Shown: positions 1 to 7,083 of the stretch, piece by piece
How the letters are laid out: each line of letters opens with the position of its first letter
How positions within the stretch are numbered: position 1 is the stretch's first letter
From: Bacteroidales bacterium H5
GTDB lineage: Bacteria > Bacteroidota > Bacteroidia > Bacteroidales > Muribaculaceae
Length of the DNA stretch: 17,741 nucleotides
Direction of reading: 5' to 3'
NCBI GenBank assembly: GCA_001701225.1
Contig: DAAQ01000042.1
Coordinates: forward strand, 1 to 17,741
Made by a program: the position numbers and the translations under genes
Notes under the pieces: model-generated
What the model was told of the DNA's origin: nothing
Databases searched by the model: none
What the model saw: only the letters and a program-made list of their open reading frames with translations

Positions 1-281
1 ATCACGCAGTGCCTTATTACAGACACCTGCGGAAACCGCTCGGGCAGGTTGAATATCACGCGCTCCACTATCGCTCCGGCCTCCGTAAGCTCTACATCAC
101 GCCCTACGACCTTTGAAAAGCTTTCCACCCACTTCTTCTTATTGAAAGTGACCAGATATATGCATCTGGATCTGTAGTCGTGCCATGTCGCGCGCAACAG
201 ATAGTCGGGATGCCGCCTTGAGGGGAGATAGCTTCGCATGATGAACTGGGGTTTTAGATGCGGGCGCTGCACGCTAAACAT
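1..281 (-). CDS. Partial REP-associated/IS200-like (Y1 HUH) transposase, N-terminal part
   Basis: The minus-strand frame is open from an ATG at 281 to the window edge (93 codons) without a stop, so the 3' end is missing. The visible protein contains RRHPDYLLRATWHDYRSR followed by CIYLVTFNKKK, a pattern known from Bacteroidota transposases of the IS200/REP-associated tyrosine (RAYT) family. The frame ends in ...VSVIRHCV, just where such proteins continue into the M-P-D-H-(V/I)-H metal-binding motif; that motif and the catalytic tyrosine lie outside the window and cannot be checked. The start lies about 20 bp past the stop of the cbiJ-cbiD fusion on the same strand. A second Met 14 codons in is an alternative start. 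RAYTs process short palindromes and are usually single-copy housekeeping-like genes; other Y1-transposase relatives are possible. Confidence 0.65.
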   Translation of the reverse strand, partial: MFSVQRPHLKPQFIMRSYLPSRRHPDYLLRATWHDYRSRCIYLVTFNKKKWVESFSKVVGRDVELTEAGAIVERVIFNLPERFPQVSVIRHCV

Positions 282-301
282 TGACAGATTCGGGTTCCCG
301 T

Positions 302-2092
302 TCAGGGAGCTACGCTCCCGTCGGGGGTGAGGAGAAGGAGGGTGATAGCCGGGTGCAGGGGGGTGAGGGCCTTGAGGCAATGCTCCCTCACGGCAGCTAT
401 GAACAGCCCAAGGTCTGCGGGGGTGAGCGCATCCCAGAGCTCGGAGGCCATGTTGACGGCCCCGATTGTTGCGATACTCCCCTCCGAGCATCCGGCCTCG
501 CGGGCCATCCGCGCAAGAAATTCGCGGTCCATGGTCACGTTGTGGCTATGGGTGTCGAGATTGCCCGCGGCCAGCTTGACAGCCTTACCTATCATCAGGC
601 TCAGGGTCACAGTCTTTACGCCAAGCTCGGCGGCGATACACACAGCATCACCTATGGCGTTGCCGTAGTGAATGAAGGCCTGCGACGGCAATCCCGGACA
701 GAGGGCCTTTACGGCCCGTTCGCTGCGCGCCCCCGAGTTGAGCACGACACGCTCCACCCCCATAGCCACGGCCACCTCCATCTCGCGTCTGATGGCATCC
801 ACAAAAGCCTCGTGCGAGAAGGGGGTCACTATTCCCGAGGTACCTATGATGGAGATGCCCCCCTCGATACCTATGCGGGGATTGAATGTCTTGAGTGCCA
901 ACTCCGCGCCTCCGGGCACGCTGACGGTTATCCTCACGCCTCCCGAGGGGAGAAGACGGCGCACCTCGCGCGTCATCATGGCGCGCGGTGCCGGATTTAT
1001 GGCTGCCTCACCCGGCTCAACACCCACTCCGGGAAGGGTCACGACCCCTACCCCCTCGCCACGGGCAAACTCTATCCCTTCCCCGGCGGTCAGCTCGACG
1101 TCGCACACAATCCTTGCCCCGCGCGTCACATCAGGGTCATCGCTGTGGTCCTTGACCACTGTACATCGGACCGAACGGTCTGAAATCCGCTCTATCTCCC
1201 GGACGGGCATCTCCATCCATTCGCCGTCAGGAAGCTCAAACTCCACCGTATCAGGCTTCTCGCCTGTCAGCAGAAACTCAAGGGCAGCTTTTGTAGCGGC
1301 AGTCGCACATGCCCCGGTGGTAAAGCCGCTGCGCAGGTCGAAGAATCCCGGCACAAGCCGTTCTATGGCGCGTCGCAGTCCGTGACGCCCGGTCACGGTA
1401 ACAAACCCCTCGGGCAATGCCGGGCGGCACACGACAAAGACCTTTATACCGAGGCGCAGGGCGGCATCGACCTTAGCCTCAAATCCTCCGCTCCCACCAC
1501 TCTCCTTGGTTATGATAGCATCGGGCATGAGACGGCCAAGAAGCTCATCCTCGGGCACGGAGGGGTCATAATAGAGAAGCTGTGACTCGCTCACCCCCTG
1601 TTCCAAGGCCATCTTGCGCGATGATGGGCGGTCGAGCACGCGGAAACGGCAATCCGGCCTGTCATTCCAGAACGGACGCAGCCGCGCTATGGTCTTGACA
1701 CCCGTCAGGACAAGGAGACGCCGCACACCCGACTCCTCAAGCTGCCGCAGGGCGTCATCCCACCCATCGCACCATATCACGGCGGGATTTCTCGGAGGAT
1801 ACACGCGCTCAAGCCTGATGACAGGGATACCCGTGTCGGCTGAGGCCGCCGCCACCTCGGCATGCAGCGCAGTGGCAAACGGATGCGCCGCGTCGACGAT
1901 TGCCCTTATCCCCTCGCGGGTGCAAAACGACGCTATGCCCCGGGCATCCATGCCGCCCGACAGCTCCACACCGTTGGTCAGGGCCACATGTCCGGCCGCA
2001 TCGAGGGTCGAATAATAGAACAGCTTCCCGGCCTTCTCGGCAACCTCGGCGGCAAGACGCCCCTCGGTGGTTCCTCCGAATATAAGTATCAT
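302..2092 (-). CDS. cbiJ-cbiD: CbiJ-CbiD fusion: cobalt-precorrin-6A reductase + cobalt-precorrin-5B C1-methyltransferase
   Basis: A 596-residue two-domain enzyme of anaerobic cobalamin ring synthesis in the cytoplasm. Residues 1 to about 245 are CbiJ/CobK: the N-terminal GGTTEGR nucleotide-binding motif and DAAHPFA are both visible, and this domain reduces cobalt-precorrin-6A with a nicotinamide cofactor. Residues about 250-596 are CbiD, opening with the diagnostic RSGFTTGACATAA; this domain methylates C1 of cobalt-precorrin-5B using S-adenosylmethionine. In most bacteria these are separate genes. The two steps are consecutive (CbiD then CbiJ), so the fusion joins sequential enzymes. The ATG at 2092 overlaps the stop of the adenosyltransferase gene (ATGA), implying translational coupling. 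The last codons include the palindrome GGGAGC-GTA-GCTCCC (minus strand). Confidence 0.95.
   Translation of the reverse strand: MILIFGGTTEGRLAAEVAEKAGKLFYYSTLDAAGHVALTNGVELSGGMDARGIASFCTREGIRAIVDAAHPFATALHAEVAAASADTGIPVIRLERVYPPRNPAVIWCDGWDDALRQLEESGVRRLLVLTGVKTIARLRPFWNDRPDCRFRVLDRPSSRKMALEQGVSESQLLYYDPSVPEDELLGRLMPDAIITKESGGSGGFEAKVDAALRLGIKVFVVCRPALPEGFVTVTGRHGLRRAIERLVPGFFDLRSGFTTGACATAATKAALEFLLTGEKPDTVEFELPDGEWMEMPVREIERISDRSVRCTVVKDHSDDPDVTRGARIVCDVELTAGEGIEFARGEGVGVVTLPGVGVEPGEAAINPAPRAMMTREVRRLLPSGGVRITVSVPGGAELALKTFNPRIGIEGGISIIGTSGIVTPFSHEAFVDAIRREMEVAVAMGVERVVLNSGARSERAVKALCPGLPSQAFIHYGNAIGDAVCIAAELGVKTVTLSLMIGKAVKLAAGNLDTHSHNVTMDREFLARMAREAGCSEGSIATIGAVNMASELWDALTPADLGLFIAAVREHCLKALTPLHPAITLLLLTPDGSVAP
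305..319. repeat. GNA-triloop palindrome near the RAYT-like gene
   Basis: GGGAGC-TAC-GCTCCC: a perfect 6-bp inverted repeat with a 3-nt spacer (GTA loop on the minus strand). It overlaps the last codons of cbiD and lies between that gene and the transposase-like gene. Another palindrome, CGGG-TT-CCCG, follows at 291-300. There is no T-tract, so it is a poor intrinsic terminator. It may be a REP-type element, but the window alone does not prove it. Confidence 0.4.
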
Positions 2093-2661
2093 TTCTGACG
2101 GCGTTTATATACGAACTCCTTCCACCGTTCCTCCGACAGCCCTGCCCCGGCAATTTCGGCCCGCGCCATGATGAAGAAGAGGTCGGAGAGGCGGTTGACA
2201 TAACGGAGTACCTCGGGCTCGACGGCATCGCGGTCGTTCAGCGCCCACAGGCGCCGCTCGGCACGACGGGCCGTGACACGCGCCTGGTGCATGAAAGCCG
2301 ACACCTGTGTACCTCCCGGCAGCATGAAATACTCAGACGGGCCACACTCATAGGCCAGCGCGTCAATCCATCCCTCGACCGTCACGGTCATCCCCTCGGG
2401 AAGGGGGTTTGGATTCATCTCCCTGCGCTCCGAGGGAGTGGCCACGCGGCTCATCACCGTCATCAGGTTCATCTGTATCTCGCGCAACCACGGCTGACGC
2501 GGAGAACTCTCGGGGAGCATGGAGCGCACTATGCCTATGGCCACGTTGAGCTCATCGAGGGCGCCGTTGGCCTCGATACGCGCGTCTGTCTTGGGCACCC
2601 GGCCGCCACCATGTATCCCGGTGGTGCCTGAGTCCCCTGTACGGGTATATATCCTTTTCAT
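2089..2661 (-). CDS. pduO: PduO-type ATP:cob(I)alamin / cob(I)yrinic acid a,c-diamide adenosyltransferase
   Basis: A 190-residue protein of the PduO/MMAB family, which transfers the adenosyl group of ATP to Co(I) corrinoids to make the upper axial ligand. The N-terminus IYTRTGDSGTTGIHGGGRV carries the family's P-loop-like ATP-binding segment. A second conserved block, RYVNRLSDLFFIMAR near residue 165, matches the R-x-L-N-R-L-S-D segment at the subunit interface. The length is typical. The gene sits between cbiA and cbiJD and overlaps both by 4 nt (ATGA), so the natural substrate may be cobyrinic acid diamide made by CbiA. It is unrelated in fold to CobA/BtuR-type adenosyltransferases, so the symbol cobO, often used for this step, would refer to a non-homologous enzyme. 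Confidence 0.93.
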   Translation of the reverse strand: MKRIYTRTGDSGTTGIHGGGRVPKTDARIEANGALDELNVAIGIVRSMLPESSPRQPWLREIQMNLMTVMSRVATPSERREMNPNPLPEGMTVTVEGWIDALAYECGPSEYFMLPGGTQVSAFMHQARVTARRAERRLWALNDRDAVEPEVLRYVNRLSDLFFIMARAEIAGAGLSEERWKEFVYKRRQK

Positions 2662-3953
2662 TTCCAGAGATCAAATATGTCGGCCTCACCCCAATAGAGA
2701 TGGGTGTATCCGGCAAAGGTGTCCTTATGTCTATATAAAGGTGTAGCAACATCCTGCCCGCGGGCATCTGTCTGAGCCGACACAGACGGGAGTATGTCGG
2801 GATTGACGACATGCGAGTAGTGGAACTCATGGCCGCGCAGGATCATTCCGCCGACCCTGACGGAGCGGTAGCCCAACGTGAGCTTCGCACCCTCCATAGT
2901 GGCGACGGTCGGCAGAAGCCCGCACATGGCCGCGCCGTCAATCGAACGGCCCAGATATATCAGCCCCCCACACTCGGCGAGGATTTTCCCCCCTTTCTCA
3001 CCGAAATCGCGGACGGCCTCGCGGATGGCACTGTTTGCCTCAAGCTCGCGGGCATACAGCTCGGGGTATCCTCCCGGCAGATATATCATGTCGGTGCCCT
3101 CGGGGAGCGCGCCCGAGCGCAATGGCGAGAAGAACTCTATCCTCGCCCCGTGACGCCGCATAGAGTCGAGACTGGCGGGATAGATGAAGCTGAACGCCTC
3201 ATCGCGGGCTACGGCGACAGTAAGTCGCGGCGCCTCGGTCTCCACAATGGCCTTGACAGGGGGCCTCTCAATACGTGTCATCTCCATGAGGCGGTCCATA
3301 TCCACACCCTCGGTGACGGCCTCGGCTGCCTCGGCGACAAACCGCTCCATCTCCTCGCGTGCGGTCAGAGTGAGCCCGAGGTGACGCGAGGGGGTCTGCA
3401 GCCCCTGGCGGCGTCCCACAAACCCGAGACATTCTACCCCCGCGGCCTTTGCCGCATCGGCCAGCATGGCACGGTGACGCGGTGAGGCGGCACGGTTGAA
3501 TATCACCCCCGCCACATTGACATCGGGACAGAAATTCCTGAATCCATATATGGTGGCGGCAGCCGAGAAGGCAGTCGACGAGGCATCGACCACAAGTATG
3601 ACAGGCAACCCGAGCGTACGGGCGACATCGGCCGCACTCCCATCCATGCCGCTATAGCCGTCAAAAAGGCCCATGGCCCCCTCGGCGACAGCCACATCGC
3701 ATCCGTCCGAATAGCGTGCGAAGATGTCGGCGACATGGGCACGCGAGGCCATATAGAGGTCGAGATTGACCGACGCGCGGCCCCCGCACGCACAGGTATG
3801 GAACTGCGTGTCGATATAATCCGGGCCACACTTGAAGGGAGCCACACGCATACCGCGTCGCGCCAGAGCCCTCATCAGCCCCAGCGACACCATAGTCTTC
3901 CCGGCCCCCGACCTCGGAGCCCCTATAACAAACCCGGAAAATCCTTGCGACAT
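2658..3953 (-). CDS. cbiA: Cobyrinic acid a,c-diamide synthase CbiA
   Basis: A 431-residue glutamine-dependent amidotransferase that amidates the a and c carboxylates of (cobalt) cobyrinate using ATP. The N-terminal MinD-like domain has the P-loop GAPRSGAGKTMVSLGLMRA and the family block PFKCGPDYIDTQFH. The C-terminal class I glutaminase domain has KILAECGGLIYLG with the nucleophile at about Cys328, and a late histidine in LRGHEFHYS. The length fits the family. The ATG at 3953 is preferred to a TTG one codon upstream. The stop overlaps the next start by ATGA. This is the first recognisable B12 gene of the minus-strand arm and is probably transcribed from the divergent promoter region near 4.44 kb. 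Confidence 0.95.
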   Translation of the reverse strand: MSQGFSGFVIGAPRSGAGKTMVSLGLMRALARRGMRVAPFKCGPDYIDTQFHTCACGGRASVNLDLYMASRAHVADIFARYSDGCDVAVAEGAMGLFDGYSGMDGSAADVARTLGLPVILVVDASSTAFSAAATIYGFRNFCPDVNVAGVIFNRAASPRHRAMLADAAKAAGVECLGFVGRRQGLQTPSRHLGLTLTAREEMERFVAEAAEAVTEGVDMDRLMEMTRIERPPVKAIVETEAPRLTVAVARDEAFSFIYPASLDSMRRHGARIEFFSPLRSGALPEGTDMIYLPGGYPELYARELEANSAIREAVRDFGEKGGKILAECGGLIYLGRSIDGAAMCGLLPTVATMEGAKLTLGYRSVRVGGMILRGHEFHYSHVVNPDILPSVSAQTDARGQDVATPLYRHKDTFAGYTHLYWGEADIFDLWK

Positions 3954-3975
3954 CAACTATATACGTTTTTGTTGG

Positions 3976-4059
3976 CTACTTATTCTGTTTCAGCAGCGAG
4001 ATTATACGTTCCTCAATCTGCTTGGGCGATATGTCATATATCGGGGCAAGACCTTTCAT
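3976..4059 (-). CDS. 27-residue ORF, possible gene remnant
   Basis: An ATG at 4059 opens 27 codons, MKGLAPIYDISPKQIEERI and a short basic end, closed by TAG at 3978-3976. It starts 12 bp after the stop of the upstream small gene and ends 22 bp before cbiA, so it fits an operon gap. The predicted peptide is soluble and helical. I recognise no family. It may be a small real gene, the 5' stub of a larger gene deleted when cbiA was joined to this promoter, or chance. Confidence 0.3.
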   Translation of the reverse strand: MKGLAPIYDISPKQIEERIISLLKQNK

Positions 4060-4071
4060 ATCTACACAAAA

Positions 4072-4434
4072 TTATGATAAAGCTGACAATCTGTTGAAAT
4101 GTCTGGTCTGAAGAGACTTGAGGTAGGCATCAGGATTTTTCGCATCAAAATAATACCATGCGAAGAATCTGTTCAGCGTATATAGATAGTCTCCTTCGGG
4201 AACCAATATACGCTGCCAAGCCTTCTTTATCTTCCTATAGGAAAAAAGACTGAACAGTTGCTTTATCTCAGGTATGTCAAGATAGCGCATGGTCAGTGCT
4301 ATGAGCTGGTTGTCGTCAATCATAGAGATATTGACAGACCCGGGCTCATACGACCAGAAGGCATGTTCCTTTTCAAGCTGATTAAAAAGCGACTGCCTTA
4401 TAGCTGATGCTCTTTCCTTATTTCTGATTATCAT
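4072..4434 (-). CDS. Uncharacterised small Bacteroidales protein at the head of the minus-strand operon
   Basis: The 120-residue reading from the ATG at 4434 (MIIRNKERASAIRQSLF) is preferred over the longer version from 4500, because the longer one runs through the promoter boxes and an AT-rich stretch. The protein is soluble, with no signal peptide, and rich in aromatic residues: AFWSYEP near residue 27, a helical middle (LDIPEIKQLFSLF), and a conserved-looking end RFFAWYYFDAKNPDAYLKS. From memory it resembles small Bacteroidales proteins often paired with AbiEii-like nucleotidyltransferases, but no such partner is here and I would not assign a function. It is more AT-rich than the B12 genes it precedes, suggesting separate origin. 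No corrin-related motif is visible. Confidence 0.7.
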   Translation of the reverse strand: MIIRNKERASAIRQSLFNQLEKEHAFWSYEPGSVNISMIDDNQLIALTMRYLDIPEIKQLFSLFSYRKIKKAWQRILVPEGDYLYTLNRFFAWYYFDAKNPDAYLKSLQTRHFNRLSALS

Positions 4435-4438
4435 ATTG

Positions 4439-4446
4439 CAAAGATA
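4439..4446 (-). promoter_or_regulatory. Candidate -7 box for the minus-strand operon
   Basis: Read on the minus strand this is TATCTTTG, a perfect match to the Bacteroidota -7 consensus TAnnTTTG. It ends only 4 bp before the ATG at 4434, so the message would be leaderless or nearly so. No clear -33 TTG element is seen at the usual spacing, which lowers confidence. Confidence 0.4.
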
Positions 4447-4468
4447 TATAAAAATCGCGTTTTTTATG

Positions 4469-4476
4469 TACCTTTG
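4469..4476 (+). promoter_or_regulatory. Candidate -7 box for the plus-strand B12 operon
   Basis: TACCTTTG matches TAnnTTTG perfectly and lies 29 bp before the cbiH-cbiC start at 4506, giving a short leader of about 20 nt. A -33 TTG is not evident. It is 22 bp from the opposing box at 4439-4446, so the two promoters share DNA. No cobalamin riboswitch (no B12-box sequence) fits in this gap. Confidence 0.5.
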
Positions 4477-4505
4477 TGGTCTATAATCATGAAGAAACAT
4501 AGCAT

Positions 4506-5903
4506 ATGAGCATCACCGTTGTGGGTATCGGGCCGGGCGGGGCTGAGGAGATGACGGCGGCTGCGGCCAATGCCATCAGCCGTGCCGATGCCGTGGCCGG
4601 ATACAAGTATTATCTGCCGTTTGTCGAGCCGCTGCTCAAGCCGGGAGCCGAGATTATCGGGTCGGGCATGAGACAGGAGCGCGAGCGGGCCGAGGCAGCT
4701 TTCGAGGCAGCCGCCCGCGGTCTGGAGGTGTGCGTCATCTCGTCGGGCGACGCGGGCATCTATGGCATGGCTCCCCTGATGATGGAGATGCGCGCCGAGA
4801 AGGGTATCGACGTAGATATAGAGGTCATAGCCGGGGTGAGCGCGTTCCAGAAAGCTGCCGCACTGCTCGGCGCACCCGTGAGCCACGATTTCTGCGCCAT
4901 ATCGCTCAGCGACCTGATGACTCCGTGGAGCGTGATAGAGCGGCGCATCGAGGCCGCGGCCACAGCCGATTTCGTCACCGCCATATATAATCCGCGCTCG
5001 ACCAAGCGTTACTGGCAGTTGCCAAGGCTCAGGGAGATATTCCTGAAACACCGCGCACCGCAGACCCCCGTGGGATGTGTGCGCCAGGCGGGACGTCCCG
5101 AACAGAAGGTATGGACCACGACGCTTGCCGAACTCGACCCCGAGACGGTGGATATGTTCACGGTGGTTATAATAGGCAACTCGCAGACCTTCGTGCGCGA
5201 CGGGGTGATGATAACCCCCCGCGGATATTACTCGCGCGAGGAGGCAGAGGATGCCACCGTCGGACAGAACATAATGATAAGGAGCTTCCGCACCATCGAG
5301 TCTGAGATGCGTCATCCCGACATACCACTCGACCTGAAATGGGCCATGCTCCACGCCATACACACTACCGCCGACTTTGACATGGAGGAGGTGGTCAAGG
5401 CCGACCCCGATGCCCTGCAACGCATCTACGACACCCTGTCGTCGGGACGCGAGAGGGTCATTGTGACCGATGTGACCATGGCGGCCTCGGGGATACGCAA
5501 GGGCGCGCTCGAGAGGCTGGGACTTGAGGTGAAATGCTATCTGCACCATCCCGAGGTGGCAGAGATGGCCTCGCGCCTGGGCATAACACGCACACAGGCC
5601 GGAATACGCATCGCGGCACGCGAGCATCCCGGAGCACTCTATGTATTCGGCAACGCACCGACAGCACTGACCGAGCTGTGCACGCTGATGCGCCACGGCG
5701 ATGCCGACCCGTGCGGCATAGTGGCTGCGCCTGTGGGTTTCGTGCATGTTTGCGAGAGCAAGCACATGGTCAAGACATTCACCAAAGTGCCCAAGATCAT
5801 AGTCGAGGGGCGCAAGGGTGGCAGCAATCTGGCAGCGACGCTGGTCAACGCCATTCTGTGCCGCCCCGATGCCGAGAACCTGAGACCCGGACGCGATGTG
5901 TAG
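4506..5903 (+). CDS. cbiH-cbiC: CbiH-CbiC fusion: cobalt-factor III C17-methyltransferase + (cobalt-)precorrin-8X methylmutase
   Basis: A 465-residue bifunctional enzyme. Residues 1 to about 245 form the SAM-dependent tetrapyrrole methylase CbiH/CobJ, opening with ITVVGIGPGGAEEMT and containing SSGDAGIYGMAPL; it methylates C17 and drives ring contraction. Residues about 255-465 form CbiC/CobH, recognised from IMIRSFRTIESEM, the histidine-containing MLHAIHTTADFDM (catalytic His region) and the C-terminal GRKGGSNLAATLVNAIL; it shifts the methyl from C11 to C12. The two steps are not consecutive in the pathway, so the fusion probably keeps levels matched rather than channelling. The stop overlaps the next start by 8 nt. 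An ATG at 4489 opens a 6-codon frame (MKKHSI) that overlaps this start. Confidence 0.95.
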   Translation: MSITVVGIGPGGAEEMTAAAANAISRADAVAGYKYYLPFVEPLLKPGAEIIGSGMRQERERAEAAFEAAARGLEVCVISSGDAGIYGMAPLMMEMRAEKGIDVDIEVIAGVSAFQKAAALLGAPVSHDFCAISLSDLMTPWSVIERRIEAAATADFVTAIYNPRSTKRYWQLPRLREIFLKHRAPQTPVGCVRQAGRPEQKVWTTTLAELDPETVDMFTVVIIGNSQTFVRDGVMITPRGYYSREEAEDATVGQNIMIRSFRTIESEMRHPDIPLDLKWAMLHAIHTTADFDMEEVVKADPDALQRIYDTLSSGRERVIVTDVTMAASGIRKGALERLGLEVKCYLHHPEVAEMASRLGITRTQAGIRIAAREHPGALYVFGNAPTALTELCTLMRHGDADPCGIVAAPVGFVHVCESKHMVKTFTKVPKIIVEGRKGGSNLAATLVNAILCRPDAENLRPGRDV

Positions 5904-7083
5904 TTTCACGGTCATAGGCATCAGTGACTCCTCCGCGTTCAGGCTTTCACCCGAGGCGGCGGAGGCCGTGAAGAGAGGCAGATATTTCTCTGGCGGACGG
6001 CGCCACCACGAGCTGGTGCGCGACATCCTTCCCCCCGAGGCGGTATGGACCGACATAACGGTGCCCCTCGCGGATGTGTTCGCCGAGTATCGCCGCCACG
6101 GAGGGGAGACGATAGTCTTCGCTTCAGGGGATCCCCTGTTTTTCGGATTTGCCGGAACGCTTCAGCGCGAATTTCCTGACGCCGCAATCACGGTGATACC
6201 GACCTTCAACTCCCTGCAGACTCTTGCCCACCGGCTGGCACTCCCCTATCAGGATATGCGCGCCATATCGCTCACGGGACGTCCGTGGGGCAATCTCGAC
6301 ATCCCCCTCATCGAGGGGGCGGAGCTGATAGGTGCCCTCACCGACCGCAACCATACCCCTGCGGCGGTGGCACGGAGGATGCTCGACTATGGATACGACA
6401 ACTATATGATGAGCGTGGGCGAGAACCTGGGCAACCCGGAGCGCGAGCGTGTCACGACCGTGACCCTCGCCGAGGCCGCCAACATGGAATGGGAGATGCC
6501 CAACTGCCTCATATTGCGCCGCACATACACGCATCCACGTCCGCTGGGGATACCCGAGAGGGATTTCGAGCTGCTTGACGGACGTGTCAACATGATAACC
6601 AAGATGCCCGTGAGGCTGCTGACCCTCTCGATGCTCGACCTGCGCGGCCGACGCTCGCTGTGGGATGTCGGATTCTGCACCGGGTCTGTGTCAATCGAGG
6701 CAAAGCTGCAGTTTCCCCACCTCACGGTCACGGCCTTCGAGCGCCGCCCCGAGGGAGCACGCCTCATCGAAGCCAACAGCCGCCGTCACGGCACACCGGG
6801 CATAGAGAGTGTCATCGGCGATTTCATGGAGGCCGACCTCAGCCGCTATCCGGCCCCCGACGCGGTATTTATCGGCGGTCATGGGGGAAGGCTGGAGGAG
6901 ATGCTCGGGAGGATAGCCGCCGTACTCGCGCCCGGAGGGACCGTGGTGTTCAACTCGGTCAGCGGGGAGACCTGCCGTAGCTTCATGGACGGAGCCGCAA
7001 AGGCCGGACTGACAGTGGCCGGAAGCCACCGCGTGGCACTCGACGACCACAACCCAATCACAATCATCAAGGCAGTGAAATGA
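5896..7083 (+). CDS. cbiE-cbiT: CbiE-CbiT fusion (CobL-type): cobalt-precorrin-7 C5-methyltransferase and -6B C15-methyltransferase (decarboxylating)
   Basis: A 395-residue CobL-like enzyme. Residues 1 to about 210 are the CbiE tetrapyrrole methylase domain (FTVIGISDSS start; FASGDPLFFG as the SAM-pocket motif). Residues about 217-395 are the Rossmann-fold CbiT domain, starting at GIPERDFELLDGRV and carrying the SAM-binding motif LWDVGFCTGSVSIEA, then APDAVFIGGHGG. CbiT methylates C15 and decarboxylates the C12 acetate of cobalt-precorrin-6B; CbiE methylates C5. The start ATG overlaps the cbiHC stop, and its own stop overlaps cbiGF (ATGA). The N-terminus reaches the ATG without extra sequence, so the start is secure. 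Confidence 0.95.
   Translation: MCSFTVIGISDSSAFRLSPEAAEAVKRGRYFSGGRRHHELVRDILPPEAVWTDITVPLADVFAEYRRHGGETIVFASGDPLFFGFAGTLQREFPDAAITVIPTFNSLQTLAHRLALPYQDMRAISLTGRPWGNLDIPLIEGAELIGALTDRNHTPAAVARRMLDYGYDNYMMSVGENLGNPERERVTTVTLAEAANMEWEMPNCLILRRTYTHPRPLGIPERDFELLDGRVNMITKMPVRLLTLSMLDLRGRRSLWDVGFCTGSVSIEAKLQFPHLTVTAFERRPEGARLIEANSRRHGTPGIESVIGDFMEADLSRYPAPDAVFIGGHGGRLEEMLGRIAAVLAPGGTVVFNSVSGETCRSFMDGAAKAGLTVAGSHRVALDDHNPITIIKAVK

Noticed and set aside
281..1183. A 300-codon plus-strand frame opposite cbiD
   Set aside because: Low-complexity composition typical of antisense frames in GC-rich DNA; the minus-strand CbiD motifs are clear.
4435..4505. A cobalamin riboswitch in front of the B12 genes
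   Set aside because: The gap is too short and has no B12-box-like sequence; none was found at 12302-12710 either.
4464..6056. A 530-codon open frame on the minus strand opposite cbiHC
   Set aside because: It is a mirror frame of the GC-rich cbiH-cbiC coding sequence, rich in His/Cys/Arg with no domain, and the sense strand encodes an unmistakable enzyme.
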